A DNA stretch of 64,000 nt. Source: Echinimonas agarilytica (GTDB taxonomy: Bacteria; Pseudomonadota; Gammaproteobacteria; Enterobacterales; Neiellaceae). Shown here piece by piece: positions 17,691 to 26,738 of this stretch (positions within the stretch are counted from its first letter, which is position 1; the number at the start of each line of letters is the position of its first letter). The notes beneath the pieces are model-generated. The model made no database searches, was not told the DNA's origin, and saw nothing but the letters and a program-made list of their open reading frames with translations. The position numbers and the translations under genes are program-made. The stretch is taken from positions 124,001-188,000 of the forward strand of contig NZ_JAMQGP010000006.1 in NCBI RefSeq assembly GCF_023703465.1. Reading direction: 5' to 3'.

Positions 17691-18433
17691 AGAAACAAAC
17701 CATATTAGGCTTTGTGATGTTGTTAGGCCTTACAACAGTGGCCGGAGCAGCTTGGGCAAATAATGCGTCTTTGAAGATTGCGGTGGCAGCCAATTTCAGA
17801 ACAACGCTGGCGCAGCTGGTTGCTTTATATCAGCAACACCATTCGCAAGAGATTGAGATCTCCAGCGCTTCAACTGGGGTTCTTTTTGCACAAATATCCC
17901 GTGGCGCACCGTTTGATTTGTTCCTTTCTGCCGATGCCGTTCGCGCCCAAATGCTGGCCAAACAACTGAATAACGGGCAGCGCACTCACGCCTATGCATT
18001 AGGTAGGCTGGCGCTTTGGTGTCCTGCTGGCCTTAAACATTTTTCGCCCGTTGAGTTAAAACGTTTTGCTTATGCTAATCCCAAGGTAGCCCCTTATGGT
18101 GCTGCCGCGCAGCAAGCTCTAGCCCGCTTGCCGTTTTTTCGCCAAGCAAAGACCATCAAGGCGAATAATGTTGCACAGGTGCTTAGCTATGTTGAAACCG
18201 GTAATGTGGATTGTGGTTTTGTGGCATTAAGTCTGTTACTCACTCGGCAAAACTCACTTAACTGGCAGGAGATCCCCAGCGATTGGTATACGCCGGTAGA
18301 GCAGCATCTGTTGATCATTAAGCCAGACAATTCTATCGCAGTTCATTTCGCCGAGTTTTTGTTGGGTTCTAAAGGTCAGCAAGCGATCGCAAAGGCTGGT
18401 TACTACCCTGGAGTGCGCGATGAATCCCAATGA
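17687..18433 (+). CDS. modA: Molybdate ABC transporter periplasmic binding protein ModA
   Basis: About 248 residues. A GTG at 17687 (overlapping the nifQ stop) gives a clean signal peptide, MKKQTILGFVMLLGLTTVAG then AAWA; an ATG four codons earlier is the alternative. The mature protein opens LKIAVAANFRTTLAQLVALY, with SSASTGVLFAQISRGAPFDLFLSAD, the standard ModA oxyanion-binding pattern. It delivers periplasmic molybdate to ModBC. The gene overlaps modB by 14 bases. Confidence 0.93.
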   Translation: MKKQTILGFVMLLGLTTVAGAAWANNASLKIAVAANFRTTLAQLVALYQQHHSQEIEISSASTGVLFAQISRGAPFDLFLSADAVRAQMLAKQLNNGQRTHAYALGRLALWCPAGLKHFSPVELKRFAYANPKVAPYGAAAQQALARLPFFRQAKTIKANNVAQVLSYVETGNVDCGFVALSLLLTRQNSLNWQEIPSDWYTPVEQHLLIIKPDNSIAVHFAEFLLGSKGQQAIAKAGYYPGVRDESQ

Positions 18434-19097
18434 TCTCCAGGCGTTATGGTTAAGTGTACGTCTAGCTACGTTGTCCACACTTGTGCTGATGGTGATTGGC
18501 CCTTTGTGCGCCATTTGTATAGAGAAAACAAAAACACCTTTTCGCCCCTTACTGGAAGCAACTGTGGCGTTGCCATTAGTGCTTCCGCCCACGGTACTCG
18601 GCTTTTACTTGTTGGTTTTATTATCACCAGACAACCCGTTGGGTGGCTTTCTTGCCAGTATCAATGGCGAGTCACTGACCTTTAATTTCTCTGGATTACT
18701 TTTTGCCTCAGTTATCTATTCGCTTCCTTTTGTTGTGCAACCTATGCAGTCTGCGTTTGCTGCCATCGACAAGCGTTATATGGATATAGCTGCAACTATG
18801 GGTATGAAGCCTTTAGAGCGCTTTTTCAGAATATTGTTACCAATGACCAAACCCGCACTTATTTCTGCTGCGCTATTAGCATTTGTGCATACCCTAGGTG
18901 AATTTGGTGTCGTGCTAATGATTGGCGGCAACATACCAGGAGAAACCCGAGTCGTGAGCATCGCCTTGTTTGACCATGTTGAAACACTGGATTTCGAGTC
19001 AGCTCATCGTTTGTCTTTAATCCTGTTATGCTTCAGCCTCAGTGTGTTGACAATGGTGTATGGCTGGCTGAAACCCAAACATGTGATACCCGCCTAA
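18420..19097 (+). CDS. modB: Molybdate ABC transporter permease ModB
   Basis: A 225-residue inner-membrane permease with about five helices. It has LPLVLPPTVLGFYLL near residue 50 and the ABC-contact loop AATMGMKPLERFFRILLPMTKPAL near 125. Both match ModB/CysT-type permeases. The stop overlaps the modC start as TAATG. Confidence 0.93.
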   Translation: MNPNDLQALWLSVRLATLSTLVLMVIGPLCAICIEKTKTPFRPLLEATVALPLVLPPTVLGFYLLVLLSPDNPLGGFLASINGESLTFNFSGLLFASVIYSLPFVVQPMQSAFAAIDKRYMDIAATMGMKPLERFFRILLPMTKPALISAALLAFVHTLGEFGVVLMIGGNIPGETRVVSIALFDHVETLDFESAHRLSLILLCFSLSVLTMVYGWLKPKHVIPA

Positions 19098-20176
19098 TGC
19101 TCTACTGCGATTTGACTCTCAACCGCCAGAACTGGCGGGGCCATTACCAACTTTCGCTACCAGAGCTGACGTCGCTGGGTATCGTTGGTGAAAGTGGTAG
19201 CGGAAAATCCACATTGCTGCGCTGCCTTGCAGGATTGGAATCCACTTGTTTTGGTGAGCTAAAAATTGCAAAAAAAACGCTGCAAAGTGTCCATTATTTT
19301 GCCCCAGCAGAGCAACGCCAGCTTGCCTTTGCGACACAGTCCAGCATGCTGTTTCCGCATATGACGGTACAGAAACTGTTGACGCTGGCTGCATCCAAAG
19401 GGGAAGTCGATCCCACGACACAGACTGAATTAATGGGACGTGTTGGCGTGCTCAGTTGGTTACACAAAAAGCCTGCGCAATTGTCTGGCGGTCAACAGCA
19501 ACGCGTTGCCTTTGCCCGCACCTTACTGCAATCCCCCGCTCTTTTGCTAATGGACGAGCCTTTTTCAGCACTGGACCCGATCAATAAACGCGACATGCTG
19601 GAAATACTTAAGGATTACATTGAAACCACGCCTACCCAGCTTATTTATGTCAGCCATGCGTTAGAAGAAGTGGCGTATTTGTGTGAGCACATGTCTATCC
19701 TTGCGGATGGCAAGGTACTTAAAACTGGCCCTACAGCGACCTTAATGAGCGACAGTTCATTAAGCCAAGCTTACTCCGACCTTGAATTTGGTGCAGTGGT
19801 GAGGTGCTTTGCAGAACAATGGAACCAAGACTATCAACTGATGCGATTGTCTATCGGTCAATCTGACTCGTGCGCTCAACAGCTTTGGATGAAAATGGAT
19901 AAACAGCTGCAAGGAAAACCGGTATTCGTAAAAGTTCCCGCGCAGGAAGTCATTGTGGCACGCAGGCCTATCGTCGATGCCAGTATTCAAAACTCACTCG
20001 CTTGCCAGATCTCGGGGGTTGAGCCAGGACCGAACCAAAACTGCCTAGTTAAAATGGACCTTGACGGGCAGGGTATATTTGCTGAAATTTCTAACCGGGC
20101 TCAAGAAAACTTAAAGTTGCAACAAGGCGAACGGGTGTATTGTCACGTTAAAGCCATGAGTCTTCACGCTAGATAG
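19097..20176 (+). CDS. modC: Molybdate ABC transporter ATPase ModC
   Basis: A 359-residue ATPase starting MLYCDLTLNRQNW at 19097; the upstream frame to 19028 lies inside modB. Walker A is GESGSGKST, the signature is LSGGQQQR and Walker B is ALLLMDEPFSALD. A C-terminal Mop/TOBE-type domain (about 285-357) binds molybdate for feedback. It is the last gene of the run that starts at nifB. Confidence 0.93.
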   Translation: MLYCDLTLNRQNWRGHYQLSLPELTSLGIVGESGSGKSTLLRCLAGLESTCFGELKIAKKTLQSVHYFAPAEQRQLAFATQSSMLFPHMTVQKLLTLAASKGEVDPTTQTELMGRVGVLSWLHKKPAQLSGGQQQRVAFARTLLQSPALLLMDEPFSALDPINKRDMLEILKDYIETTPTQLIYVSHALEEVAYLCEHMSILADGKVLKTGPTATLMSDSSLSQAYSDLEFGAVVRCFAEQWNQDYQLMRLSIGQSDSCAQQLWMKMDKQLQGKPVFVKVPAQEVIVARRPIVDASIQNSLACQISGVEPGPNQNCLVKMDLDGQGIFAEISNRAQENLKLQQGERVYCHVKAMSLHAR

Positions 20177-20547
20177 CTCTTCAGCGGGCGGCAAACCTTT
20201 GTTCACTGTACGAAAAATCATATTAATGTAAGTGCCCACTACTGTTTTAGTTGAATTTTACTCTTGTTCTTGAAATTGTTTTTCTGCTGAAAAACGGAAC
20301 ACGAAATGGGCTAACTATATATACCAAAGGCGCGCGCGGTGCATATTTAGTAGCGACACCACTGCAGCTTTGATGAGTCATGGCGTCGGTTGCCGCTCTG
20401 TTATTACTCTGAAACAGCGTCATAGCAGAGCATGCATTGAGTGGAAGTACACTATTAGCAGTTGGAGTAAAGCCAAACAATTCATGAGGAACTCACACAA
20501 AGCTGAGGGCTACCATTGATCTTGATTATTTTATAGCAACCGATTAT
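20177..20547. other. Intergenic region after modC, no gene recognised
   Basis: About 370 bases with no convincing reading frame and no clear terminator for modC. A 77-codon frame on the minus strand (20247-20480) has no recognisable features and is not called. It may mark the edge of the nif island. Confidence 0.5.
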
Positions 20548-20609
20548 GGTTCCTTTATATTTTGGTTCCATATTTGGTTCCTAATTAAATTAAGACCATT
20601 AACGGTTCC
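20548..20609 (+). repeat. Four GGTTCC direct repeats in the satD promoter region
   Basis: GGTTCC occurs at 20548, 20564, 20576 and 20604 in an AT-rich stretch, all in one orientation and mostly preceded by A/T runs. The last copy ends 20 bases before the satD start. These could be operator sites for the helix-turn-helix protein encoded next; this is inferred. Confidence 0.6.
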
Positions 20610-20629
20610 TGCTTGATTTGGGGAAATGC

Positions 20630-21268
20630 ATGCAAAATGTGGCGGTAGTGACTGGCGATCTGGTGAACTCTAGAGCGATCCCTCCGGATCATTACGATCA
20701 AGTTAGATATGTGTTGAATGCTCAGCTTGCGGACTGGACGGAGCGCGATGGCGACAGTCACGAGTTTTTTGGCGGGGATTCATTTCAAGCTGTGATACTT
20801 ACGCCCGAAAGTGCGATGAGAAAGTCACTTTTGCTGCGCCTAGCGCTTCATTCAGAAGCCATAGGTGAGCGCAAACAAGATATTCGACTGAGTATTGGTT
20901 TGGGTAAGGTGGACGCAATACGGACGCATACAGCAAGTTCTACAGGTAAAGCGTTTGAGTTGTCCGGGCTTGGCATTAAAAACTTGAAACAACAACGTCT
21001 GGGGATCTTTAGCGATAACCCGACGTTTCAGCTGATTTTTGAGTTACTCACCCGCTTTGTTGATGCGCGCTTGCAAGAAAATACGGCTAAGCAATCGGAG
21101 GCTCTGTACCACTTTATTGCCTCAAATTTTCAGTCACACGACATCATCGCCAACAAGCTCCAAACCAGCCGTTCGAATGTGAGCAAGCTACTTCGCCGCA
21201 GTCATGCCACATTGATTGCCGACTACATTAAACTCTATGAGCAACAAGTCAGAAAGGAATTCGGATGA
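20630..21268 (+). CDS. SatD-family regulator
   Basis: About 212 residues starting MQNVAVVTGDLVNSR at 20630, after a GGGGA ribosome site; a TTG four codons earlier is less likely. The opening VVTGDLVNSR and the middle HEFFGGDSFQAVI belong to the SatD family. The C-terminal part (about 155-205) has a helix-turn-helix look (IIANKLQTSRSNVSKLLRRSHATLI). The function is poorly known. It is followed with a 4-base overlap by a DUF3307 membrane protein, its usual partner. Confidence 0.75.
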   Translation: MQNVAVVTGDLVNSRAIPPDHYDQVRYVLNAQLADWTERDGDSHEFFGGDSFQAVILTPESAMRKSLLLRLALHSEAIGERKQDIRLSIGLGKVDAIRTHTASSTGKAFELSGLGIKNLKQQRLGIFSDNPTFQLIFELLTRFVDARLQENTAKQSEALYHFIASNFQSHDIIANKLQTSRSNVSKLLRRSHATLIADYIKLYEQQVRKEFG

Positions 21269-22020
21269 GCTCGGTTATATTGTTACTTGCCCTTTTAATG
21301 TCTCATGTGTTGGGCAGTTTTTACTCGCCAAGTGTCGCCCGTGGTACTCAGTTCAACGCGGCATTACTAAACCAGCCAAGGTTGTACATTCGCATCTTAC
21401 TGTCACCTATTCTGATGATGACCTGTTTTATCAGCCAAGAGGTGACATGGGGCTTTGCGCTCTTGAGTGCTGTTATCATTGCGATGATGAATATTGGGGC
21501 TTTGCGGCTCAACCTTATTGAGCCTCAACGAACACGTTATTTTATTGCCATACAGGCCTGCTACCTGTGTGTGCTGATTATGATTTGGTGTATGGCCATT
21601 GGTGTGACGTGTGCTGATGCATGGTTATGGATTGATGAGCACTGTAAACGTGAATGGATCGTGGGGGCTGCAGCTTACTTAGTGATTGCGCAGCCCGCGT
21701 CGAAATTAATTGCATTGATATTGAAGATCGCGCCGCTGGAAGTGGGAGCTGACAATCAGGGCAATACTCCAAGGTTGGCCTTCTCTGCCGGAGAAGCGAT
21801 CGGCATATTGGAGCGCTTTTTAATCCTCACATTTGTGCTGTTGAATGAGTTTAGTGGTGTAGGCTTTTTATTAGCCGCCAAATCAGTGTTTCGATTTGGA
21901 GACTTAAATGATGCTCATTCTAAAACAATGACCGAGTACGTCATGCTCGGCACTTTGCTGAGTGTGTCTATTGCATTAGCTGCAGGCTTAGCCGCTCAAT
22001 ATTTGATGGCGCAAGTCTAG
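21265..22020 (+). CDS. DUF3307 membrane protein
   Basis: A 251-residue integral membrane protein with about seven hydrophobic segments, opening MSSVILLLALLMSHVLGSFY. The conserved middle is KLIALILKIAPLEVGADNQGNTPRLAFSAGEAIGILERFLILTFVLLNEFSGVGFLLAAKSVFRF, read from roughly residues 150-215. This block is typical of DUF3307 proteins found beside SatD genes. No function is established. It converges on cydC, overlapping its stop by 4 bases with no terminator between. Confidence 0.72.
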   Translation: MSSVILLLALLMSHVLGSFYSPSVARGTQFNAALLNQPRLYIRILLSPILMMTCFISQEVTWGFALLSAVIIAMMNIGALRLNLIEPQRTRYFIAIQACYLCVLIMIWCMAIGVTCADAWLWIDEHCKREWIVGAAAYLVIAQPASKLIALILKIAPLEVGADNQGNTPRLAFSAGEAIGILERFLILTFVLLNEFSGVGFLLAAKSVFRFGDLNDAHSKTMTEYVMLGTLLSVSIALAAGLAAQYLMAQV

Positions 22021-23684
22021 TCATCCAAATCGATGGTGATATCAGGCTCTGATTGGTGGGGCCAAATATGAGACGCGATAATGATCAAGCGATTGTTCTT
22101 CATTGCTTGTAATTGCGTCTGTATGTGTGTGATTGAAGCCGTATCTAAACCTTCAAAAGGCTCGTCTAATAGCCAAATCGGAGCGTCCCACAAAAACGCG
22201 CGAGCTAATCCGACTCGTTTCATTTCTCCGCCCGATAGAGGTCGGCCTGCTTCGCCTACCCATTGTTGTATCTCGTGGGGTTGCCACGTTAAACCGGCAA
22301 ATTCAAGCGCTTGAGTCAGTTGCTCTGCCTGGACAATGAGTTGAGTCTCTTTGCGTTGTTGATCGCTTACTCGGGCATGGACGGGTTGCGCAAGCACGAT
22401 GTTTTGCTTAATCGTGTCCGACAATATATAGGGCATTTGCGGTACATAATGAATCAACGCTAAGCGTTGCCGCGGGAGAAGATGTTCTAAACTTTCCCTA
22501 TTAATCGCGATGTTACCCCGAGATTGAATGAGCCCCGCCATAGCCTTCAACAGCGAGCTTTTGCCGCTGCCGGAACCGCCTTTGAGCCAGATCATTTGGC
22601 CTGCATTGAACCGGCCGTTAATCGACTTTCCAAAACGAACCGACTGCTGACCATCGTAATGCCACTGAAAGCGTTTGAGATGCAAGCTGATGGGCGGCTC
22701 GAACACCGCATTCGGTTGACCTTGAGGGGTGCCGAGATAAACAGTGTAAGAGGATCCGACATTGGATTCTAATGCGCTGTTCTGGGTCGTTGTGACCATT
22801 GCTGCCTTCGCCGCGCGAGCATGCGTAGCAGGCTGTATTGAGCGAGTGCTATTGCCAAACCAGTCGGGAAAGGCCAGCAGCAACATCACAGGCAACATCA
22901 AAAGTGCACTGCCATGCATCGATGAAGAACCCAATATCAGCAGAACACATATCGCTAGCCCTGAACTTAGAATCAAAAAGCTTTCTGAAATAGCATCAAT
23001 GATACGTGCGATAAAACGATGTTGAAGCCATGTTCGCGAGCGTCCCTTCCAGCGAGCAGCGCTTGCTAAGTGGGTGCTTAAAGGCCAGAGAGAAGCACTT
23101 TCAAGATGGTATTCAAGTTCGCTCCGAGCGGCGCGTTGACCTTGGTAAAATCGCTTTGTATTTGCATCGTGAGCAAGCCACATCCAAATGATGACGACAC
23201 CATTCAATGCCACCATCGCCACCCAAATTGGCAGCGTGTTTGGGGCAAGCCACCCCAGTATGACGGTCGATCCGACGATGATTGCCATGTTGGAAACATT
23301 GGGATGGAATACAGTAAGCCACCAATTAGCGTGTGCCTGAGCGCCTTGATCTAAATGTTCAATAGCCTCACCACGTAAATCATTCGGTGACTGTTCGGCA
23401 AGTTGTCGAGAAAATATGCGCAAGCGTATTTGATTTAATCGCGTCAGCAAAGATGAATGCCCAACAGCTTTCTCGCCATAACCGGAAGCAATGCGCGAAA
23501 TCGCCAAAAATCGGATCACCGCAGCGGGCACCACATAGTTGAATAAAATGGCTGTCATGCTCAGGCCGGCCAATGCACATGCAGCAATAAACCAGCCGGA
23601 AACCAGCAGCAAGCCAATTGCGGTAATGGCATTTGTAATGGCCAAAACAATGGCGCTGCCATGGAGTACTTTGTGACTGGTCAT
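22017..23684 (-). CDS. cydC: Heterodimeric ABC exporter subunit CydC
   Basis: A 555-residue fused membrane-ATPase protein starting MTSHKVLHGSAIV at 23684, where the ATG overlaps the cydD stop as ATGA; a longer start at 23717 lies within cydD. The transmembrane part opens GLLLVSGWFIAACALAGLS, like E. coli CydC. The ATPase has GGSGSGKSS, signature LSGGEMKR and WLLDEPFEGLD. CydDC exports glutathione/cysteine or handles heme and is needed to assemble cytochrome bd. It is the last gene of cydABXDC. Confidence 0.92.
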   Translation of the reverse strand: MTSHKVLHGSAIVLAITNAITAIGLLLVSGWFIAACALAGLSMTAILFNYVVPAAVIRFLAISRIASGYGEKAVGHSSLLTRLNQIRLRIFSRQLAEQSPNDLRGEAIEHLDQGAQAHANWWLTVFHPNVSNMAIIVGSTVILGWLAPNTLPIWVAMVALNGVVIIWMWLAHDANTKRFYQGQRAARSELEYHLESASLWPLSTHLASAARWKGRSRTWLQHRFIARIIDAISESFLILSSGLAICVLLILGSSSMHGSALLMLPVMLLLAFPDWFGNSTRSIQPATHARAAKAAMVTTTQNSALESNVGSSYTVYLGTPQGQPNAVFEPPISLHLKRFQWHYDGQQSVRFGKSINGRFNAGQMIWLKGGSGSGKSSLLKAMAGLIQSRGNIAINRESLEHLLPRQRLALIHYVPQMPYILSDTIKQNIVLAQPVHARVSDQQRKETQLIVQAEQLTQALEFAGLTWQPHEIQQWVGEAGRPLSGGEMKRVGLARAFLWDAPIWLLDEPFEGLDTASITHIQTQLQAMKNNRLIIIASHIWPHQSEPDITIDLDD

Positions 23685-25387
23685 GAACGGCCCTTGTTGG
23701 AAACTGGCACAACGCAAGCGTTTTTATCGATCTGCCAACGTTGTGAAAACCAAGCGTCGTCCACGGGTTTGTGAGTGACCCAAATAACTGTTTTATCGGC
23801 CAATGTTGTTTGTAACAATGCGCTCAATCGGAGGTGTTGATCGTGGGTTAAATGGGCTGTGGGTTCATCCAACATCACAATCGGTTTATCAAACAGTAGC
23901 ACGCGAGCAAGCGCTAAACGCTGGGCTTGGCCACCGGAAATAGGCGGTTTCTCGCCGAGTTTAAAGTGAAGCTGGCCGGGTAATTCCGCGACCCAATTAC
24001 GCATATCAACGCGTTCTAACACCTGCCAAATTTGGTCATCGGAAAATGCGCAACCGAGGGTGAGATTGTCACGAATTGAATCGGCTCGAATGACGGCCTG
24101 TTGTCCCAGCCAACTTACATCTTCACGCTTAAAGGCAACAAATTCCGAGTCTGGATTGCGAGGCTGAATAGGGCGCAGCCCCAACAGCGCTTCGAGCATG
24201 ACTGACTTCCCACTGCCTGATGCGCCTTGAATGATGACTTTATCGCCAGCAAGGATACGCAACGATTGATTTTCAAGAATGGACTCACCGTGTCTATCAT
24301 AAATAGTGGACTTGGGAATTTTGAGCGCCTTGAGATGGGCATCAAAGGTATCAAATACATGCGCAGGAGAATCGATTATGGAATGTAGCTCATGGGCGGC
24401 TCCAATGGCTTCTGATTTGGTGTGGTAAAAACGCCCCAGCAATTTTAATTCTGCAAAAAATAGCGGAGTCATGAGCAGTAAAAAAAGTCCGTGTTGAAAG
24501 TCCAAGCCTTGTTCCCAACTCCCAAAACGTACTTCGCCAAGTAAGCTGAAGCCGACTAGAACCGCAACCAACGCCATGGCTACGGTGCTTAGAAAGTCCA
24601 GTACAGTGGCCGACATAAATGCAATGCGAACGACTTTCATGGTGCGATGTTTGAGCTCCACAGATGCGCGCTTAAAGCGTTTGTATTCAGTGCTTGAGCG
24701 ATCAAATAAATACAAGACTTGCTGCCCTCTCAGCCGGTCTAGAAACATATGGTTGAGGCGGTCAATCGCAGTAAAATGATGGCGATGTGCTGTGGCTGCA
24801 CCCATCCCCATGATCCACATAAAAAAAGGAATGAGCGGAGCAGAAATAATGAGAATCAGGCCAATGAGCCAGCTGATTGAAAAGACCACCGCAGTCACCA
24901 ATATGGGAACTAGGCTAGCAATGGTTTTCTGCACCTGATAGTCGGTGTAAAAAGAGGCGAGTGCAGGGATTCGCTCTAAAAAGAAAGACTGCCAATTCGC
25001 AATGGGATATTGCCGAATCAATGCCAAACTTTGCTGGTTAAGCTCGGATTCCAATGTTGCAAAGTAGTGGAGGTTGATACGTTTTTCGGTAGACGCTTGG
25101 TACGAATTTTTACTGAATACCAGCATGCTCTGGGCTACAAAGCACAGCATTAATGGAGCAATGGCAGACGATTCTAAAGGGCTACGCGCAATGATGATGT
25201 CGGACAGTAAAGATGCGAGCAGCCACATTGCGCCTACTTTAATCGCAAATATCATGACGCCAAGCAACACCAATATATTTAGCCGCTTCTTGAATTGTTT
25301 GCCTTGTTGCTTAATCCAACCGAGCAATTCACGTTCTTCATCAGGTGATACGTGCGAGCCTTTGTCAGCTATATTTTGTTCTGCCAT
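23681..25387 (-). CDS. cydD: Heterodimeric ABC exporter subunit CydD
   Basis: A 568-residue ABC exporter half with an N-terminal six-helix domain, Walker A GASGSGKS, signature ISGGQAQRLALARVLL and Walker B KPIVMLDEPTAHL. It pairs with CydC, whose start overlaps its stop. CydDC is required to build cytochrome bd. It follows cydX after an 80-base gap that contains a GC-rich hairpin. Confidence 0.92.
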   Translation of the reverse strand: MAEQNIADKGSHVSPDEERELLGWIKQQGKQFKKRLNILVLLGVMIFAIKVGAMWLLASLLSDIIIARSPLESSAIAPLMLCFVAQSMLVFSKNSYQASTEKRINLHYFATLESELNQQSLALIRQYPIANWQSFFLERIPALASFYTDYQVQKTIASLVPILVTAVVFSISWLIGLILIISAPLIPFFMWIMGMGAATAHRHHFTAIDRLNHMFLDRLRGQQVLYLFDRSSTEYKRFKRASVELKHRTMKVVRIAFMSATVLDFLSTVAMALVAVLVGFSLLGEVRFGSWEQGLDFQHGLFLLLMTPLFFAELKLLGRFYHTKSEAIGAAHELHSIIDSPAHVFDTFDAHLKALKIPKSTIYDRHGESILENQSLRILAGDKVIIQGASGSGKSVMLEALLGLRPIQPRNPDSEFVAFKREDVSWLGQQAVIRADSIRDNLTLGCAFSDDQIWQVLERVDMRNWVAELPGQLHFKLGEKPPISGGQAQRLALARVLLFDKPIVMLDEPTAHLTHDQHLRLSALLQTTLADKTVIWVTHKPVDDAWFSQRWQIDKNACVVPVSNKGRS

Positions 25388-25411
25388 TACAACACTTCAA
25401 GTACCACGAAG

Positions 25412-25428
25412 GGCCGGACAAACCGGCC
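25412..25428. repeat. GC-rich hairpin between cydX and cydD
   Basis: GGCCGG-ACAAA-CCGGCC forms a perfect 6-bp stem with a 5-base loop. In the direction of the operon (minus) no T-run follows, so it is not a standard terminator. It may be a processing or stability element setting different levels of oxidase and exporter. Confidence 0.6.
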
Positions 25429-25467
25429 ACAAAAAAATGAAAAATGCAGGGATGGAGCTATCCGCAA

Positions 25468-25584
25468 TTAATCGTCATCATTCGCTGGGCGATCCATATC
25501 TTCGGTAGACTCTAGCCACAGTGCGTTAATAATGCCAAACGAACAAGCCAGCAGCACACCTAAAATCCAAGTGAAATACCACAT
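25468..25584 (-). CDS. cydX: Cytochrome bd small subunit CydX
   Basis: A 38-residue protein, MWYFTWILGVLLACSFG onward, ending DRPANDDD. It closely resembles E. coli CydX (37 residues, MWYFAWILGTLLACSFG). One membrane helix is visible. CydX binds CydA and stabilises the heme site of the bd oxidase. It lies 14 bases after cydB on the same strand. Too short for routine gene callers, but sequence and position leave little doubt. Confidence 0.95.
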   Translation of the reverse strand: MWYFTWILGVLLACSFGIINALWLESTEDMDRPANDDD

Positions 25585-25598
25585 GTTGTGATTCCTTT

Positions 25599-26738
25599 TT
25601 AATACAGCGAATGGCTGTTTTCGACAATATGAGACTCTTTAATGCGTCCACGCATGACCCAGAAACTCCATGCGGTGTAGCTCAAAATAATAGGCACGAA
25701 GATCAGCGCCACCCAAAACATAATTCCCAATGTCATTTCACTGGAGGTCGAATCCCAGACCGTGAGCGAGGCGTTGAGCTGAGTAGTGCTAGGCATCAAG
25801 AATGGGAACATTGAGAACCCTGCGGTTAAAATAATACCGGCAATGGAGACCGAACTGCTGACAAATGCCCAGCCCGAGCGATGCATTAAAGACATTGTGC
25901 TGGCTGCAATCGAGCCCAAAATACCCAAAGCAGGCGCGATCATCATCCACGGGTAGAGTCCATAATTGTTGAACCAGCTATTGTTGCCGACTTCAACAAC
26001 CTTATTGAGTGGGTTTGACGGTCCAGACGTGTCGATGCTTGAGGTGAGCACGTAGCCATCAAGTCCAACATGAACCCAGACTCCTGCCGCCACAAATAAT
26101 CCAGCAGTGGCGAGCCCTAAAATACTCGCGACTTGAGCGGAACGTGTGTAAAGCGCACCTTCTGTTTTCAGTTGCAGCCATGTTGCGCCATGCATGAGTA
26201 ACATACAGACACTAATTAAACCGGCCAGAATTGCGAACGGATTCAATAATCCAAAAAATGAACCTGTGTAAGTTGATTTTAAGGTGGTATCAAACTCAAA
26301 CGGCACCCCTTGCAGCAGGTTACCGAACGCGACGCCAAAAATAAGTGCAGGGACGAGGCCGCCAGCGAATAGTGCCCAATCCCAGCCCGCACGCCATTTA
26401 GGGTCGTCAATTTTTCCTCGGTAGTCAAAGCCCAGCGGGCGCATCCACAGTGCTGCGAGCGTGAGCATTAAGGCTAGATAAAAACCAGAAAATGCGGTCG
26501 CGTAAATGATGGGCCAAGCCGCAAAAATTGCGCCACCTGCAGTAATAAACCAAACTTGGTTGCCGTCCCAGTGAGGGCCAATGGTGTTAATCATGATGCG
26601 GCGCTCATTGTCGGTGCGGCCCACTAATGTGAGTAGTGCTCCCACTCCCAAATCAAAACCATCAGTCACGGCAAAGCCAATGAGTAGTACGCCAATCAAG
26701 CACCACCATACGAGGCGAAGTGTTTCGTAATCCATCAT
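25599..26738 (-). CDS. cydB: Cytochrome bd ubiquinol oxidase subunit II
   Basis: A 379-residue membrane protein opening MMDYETLRLVWWCLIGVLLIG, matching E. coli CydB in length and pattern. It includes GFDLGVGALL and the GNQVWFITAGGAIFAAWP block near residue 57. It supports CydA structurally and binds quinol oxidase lipids. The ATG overlaps the cydA stop as ATGA. Confidence 0.95.
   Translation of the reverse strand: MMDYETLRLVWWCLIGVLLIGFAVTDGFDLGVGALLTLVGRTDNERRIMINTIGPHWDGNQVWFITAGGAIFAAWPIIYATAFSGFYLALMLTLAALWMRPLGFDYRGKIDDPKWRAGWDWALFAGGLVPALIFGVAFGNLLQGVPFEFDTTLKSTYTGSFFGLLNPFAILAGLISVCMLLMHGATWLQLKTEGALYTRSAQVASILGLATAGLFVAAGVWVHVGLDGYVLTSSIDTSGPSNPLNKVVEVGNNSWFNNYGLYPWMMIAPALGILGSIAASTMSLMHRSGWAFVSSSVSIAGIILTAGFSMFPFLMPSTTQLNASLTVWDSTSSEMTLGIMFWVALIFVPIILSYTAWSFWVMRGRIKESHIVENSHSLY

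Noticed and set aside
20247..20480. 77-codon minus-strand frame after modC
   Set aside because: No family features and no convincing ribosome site.
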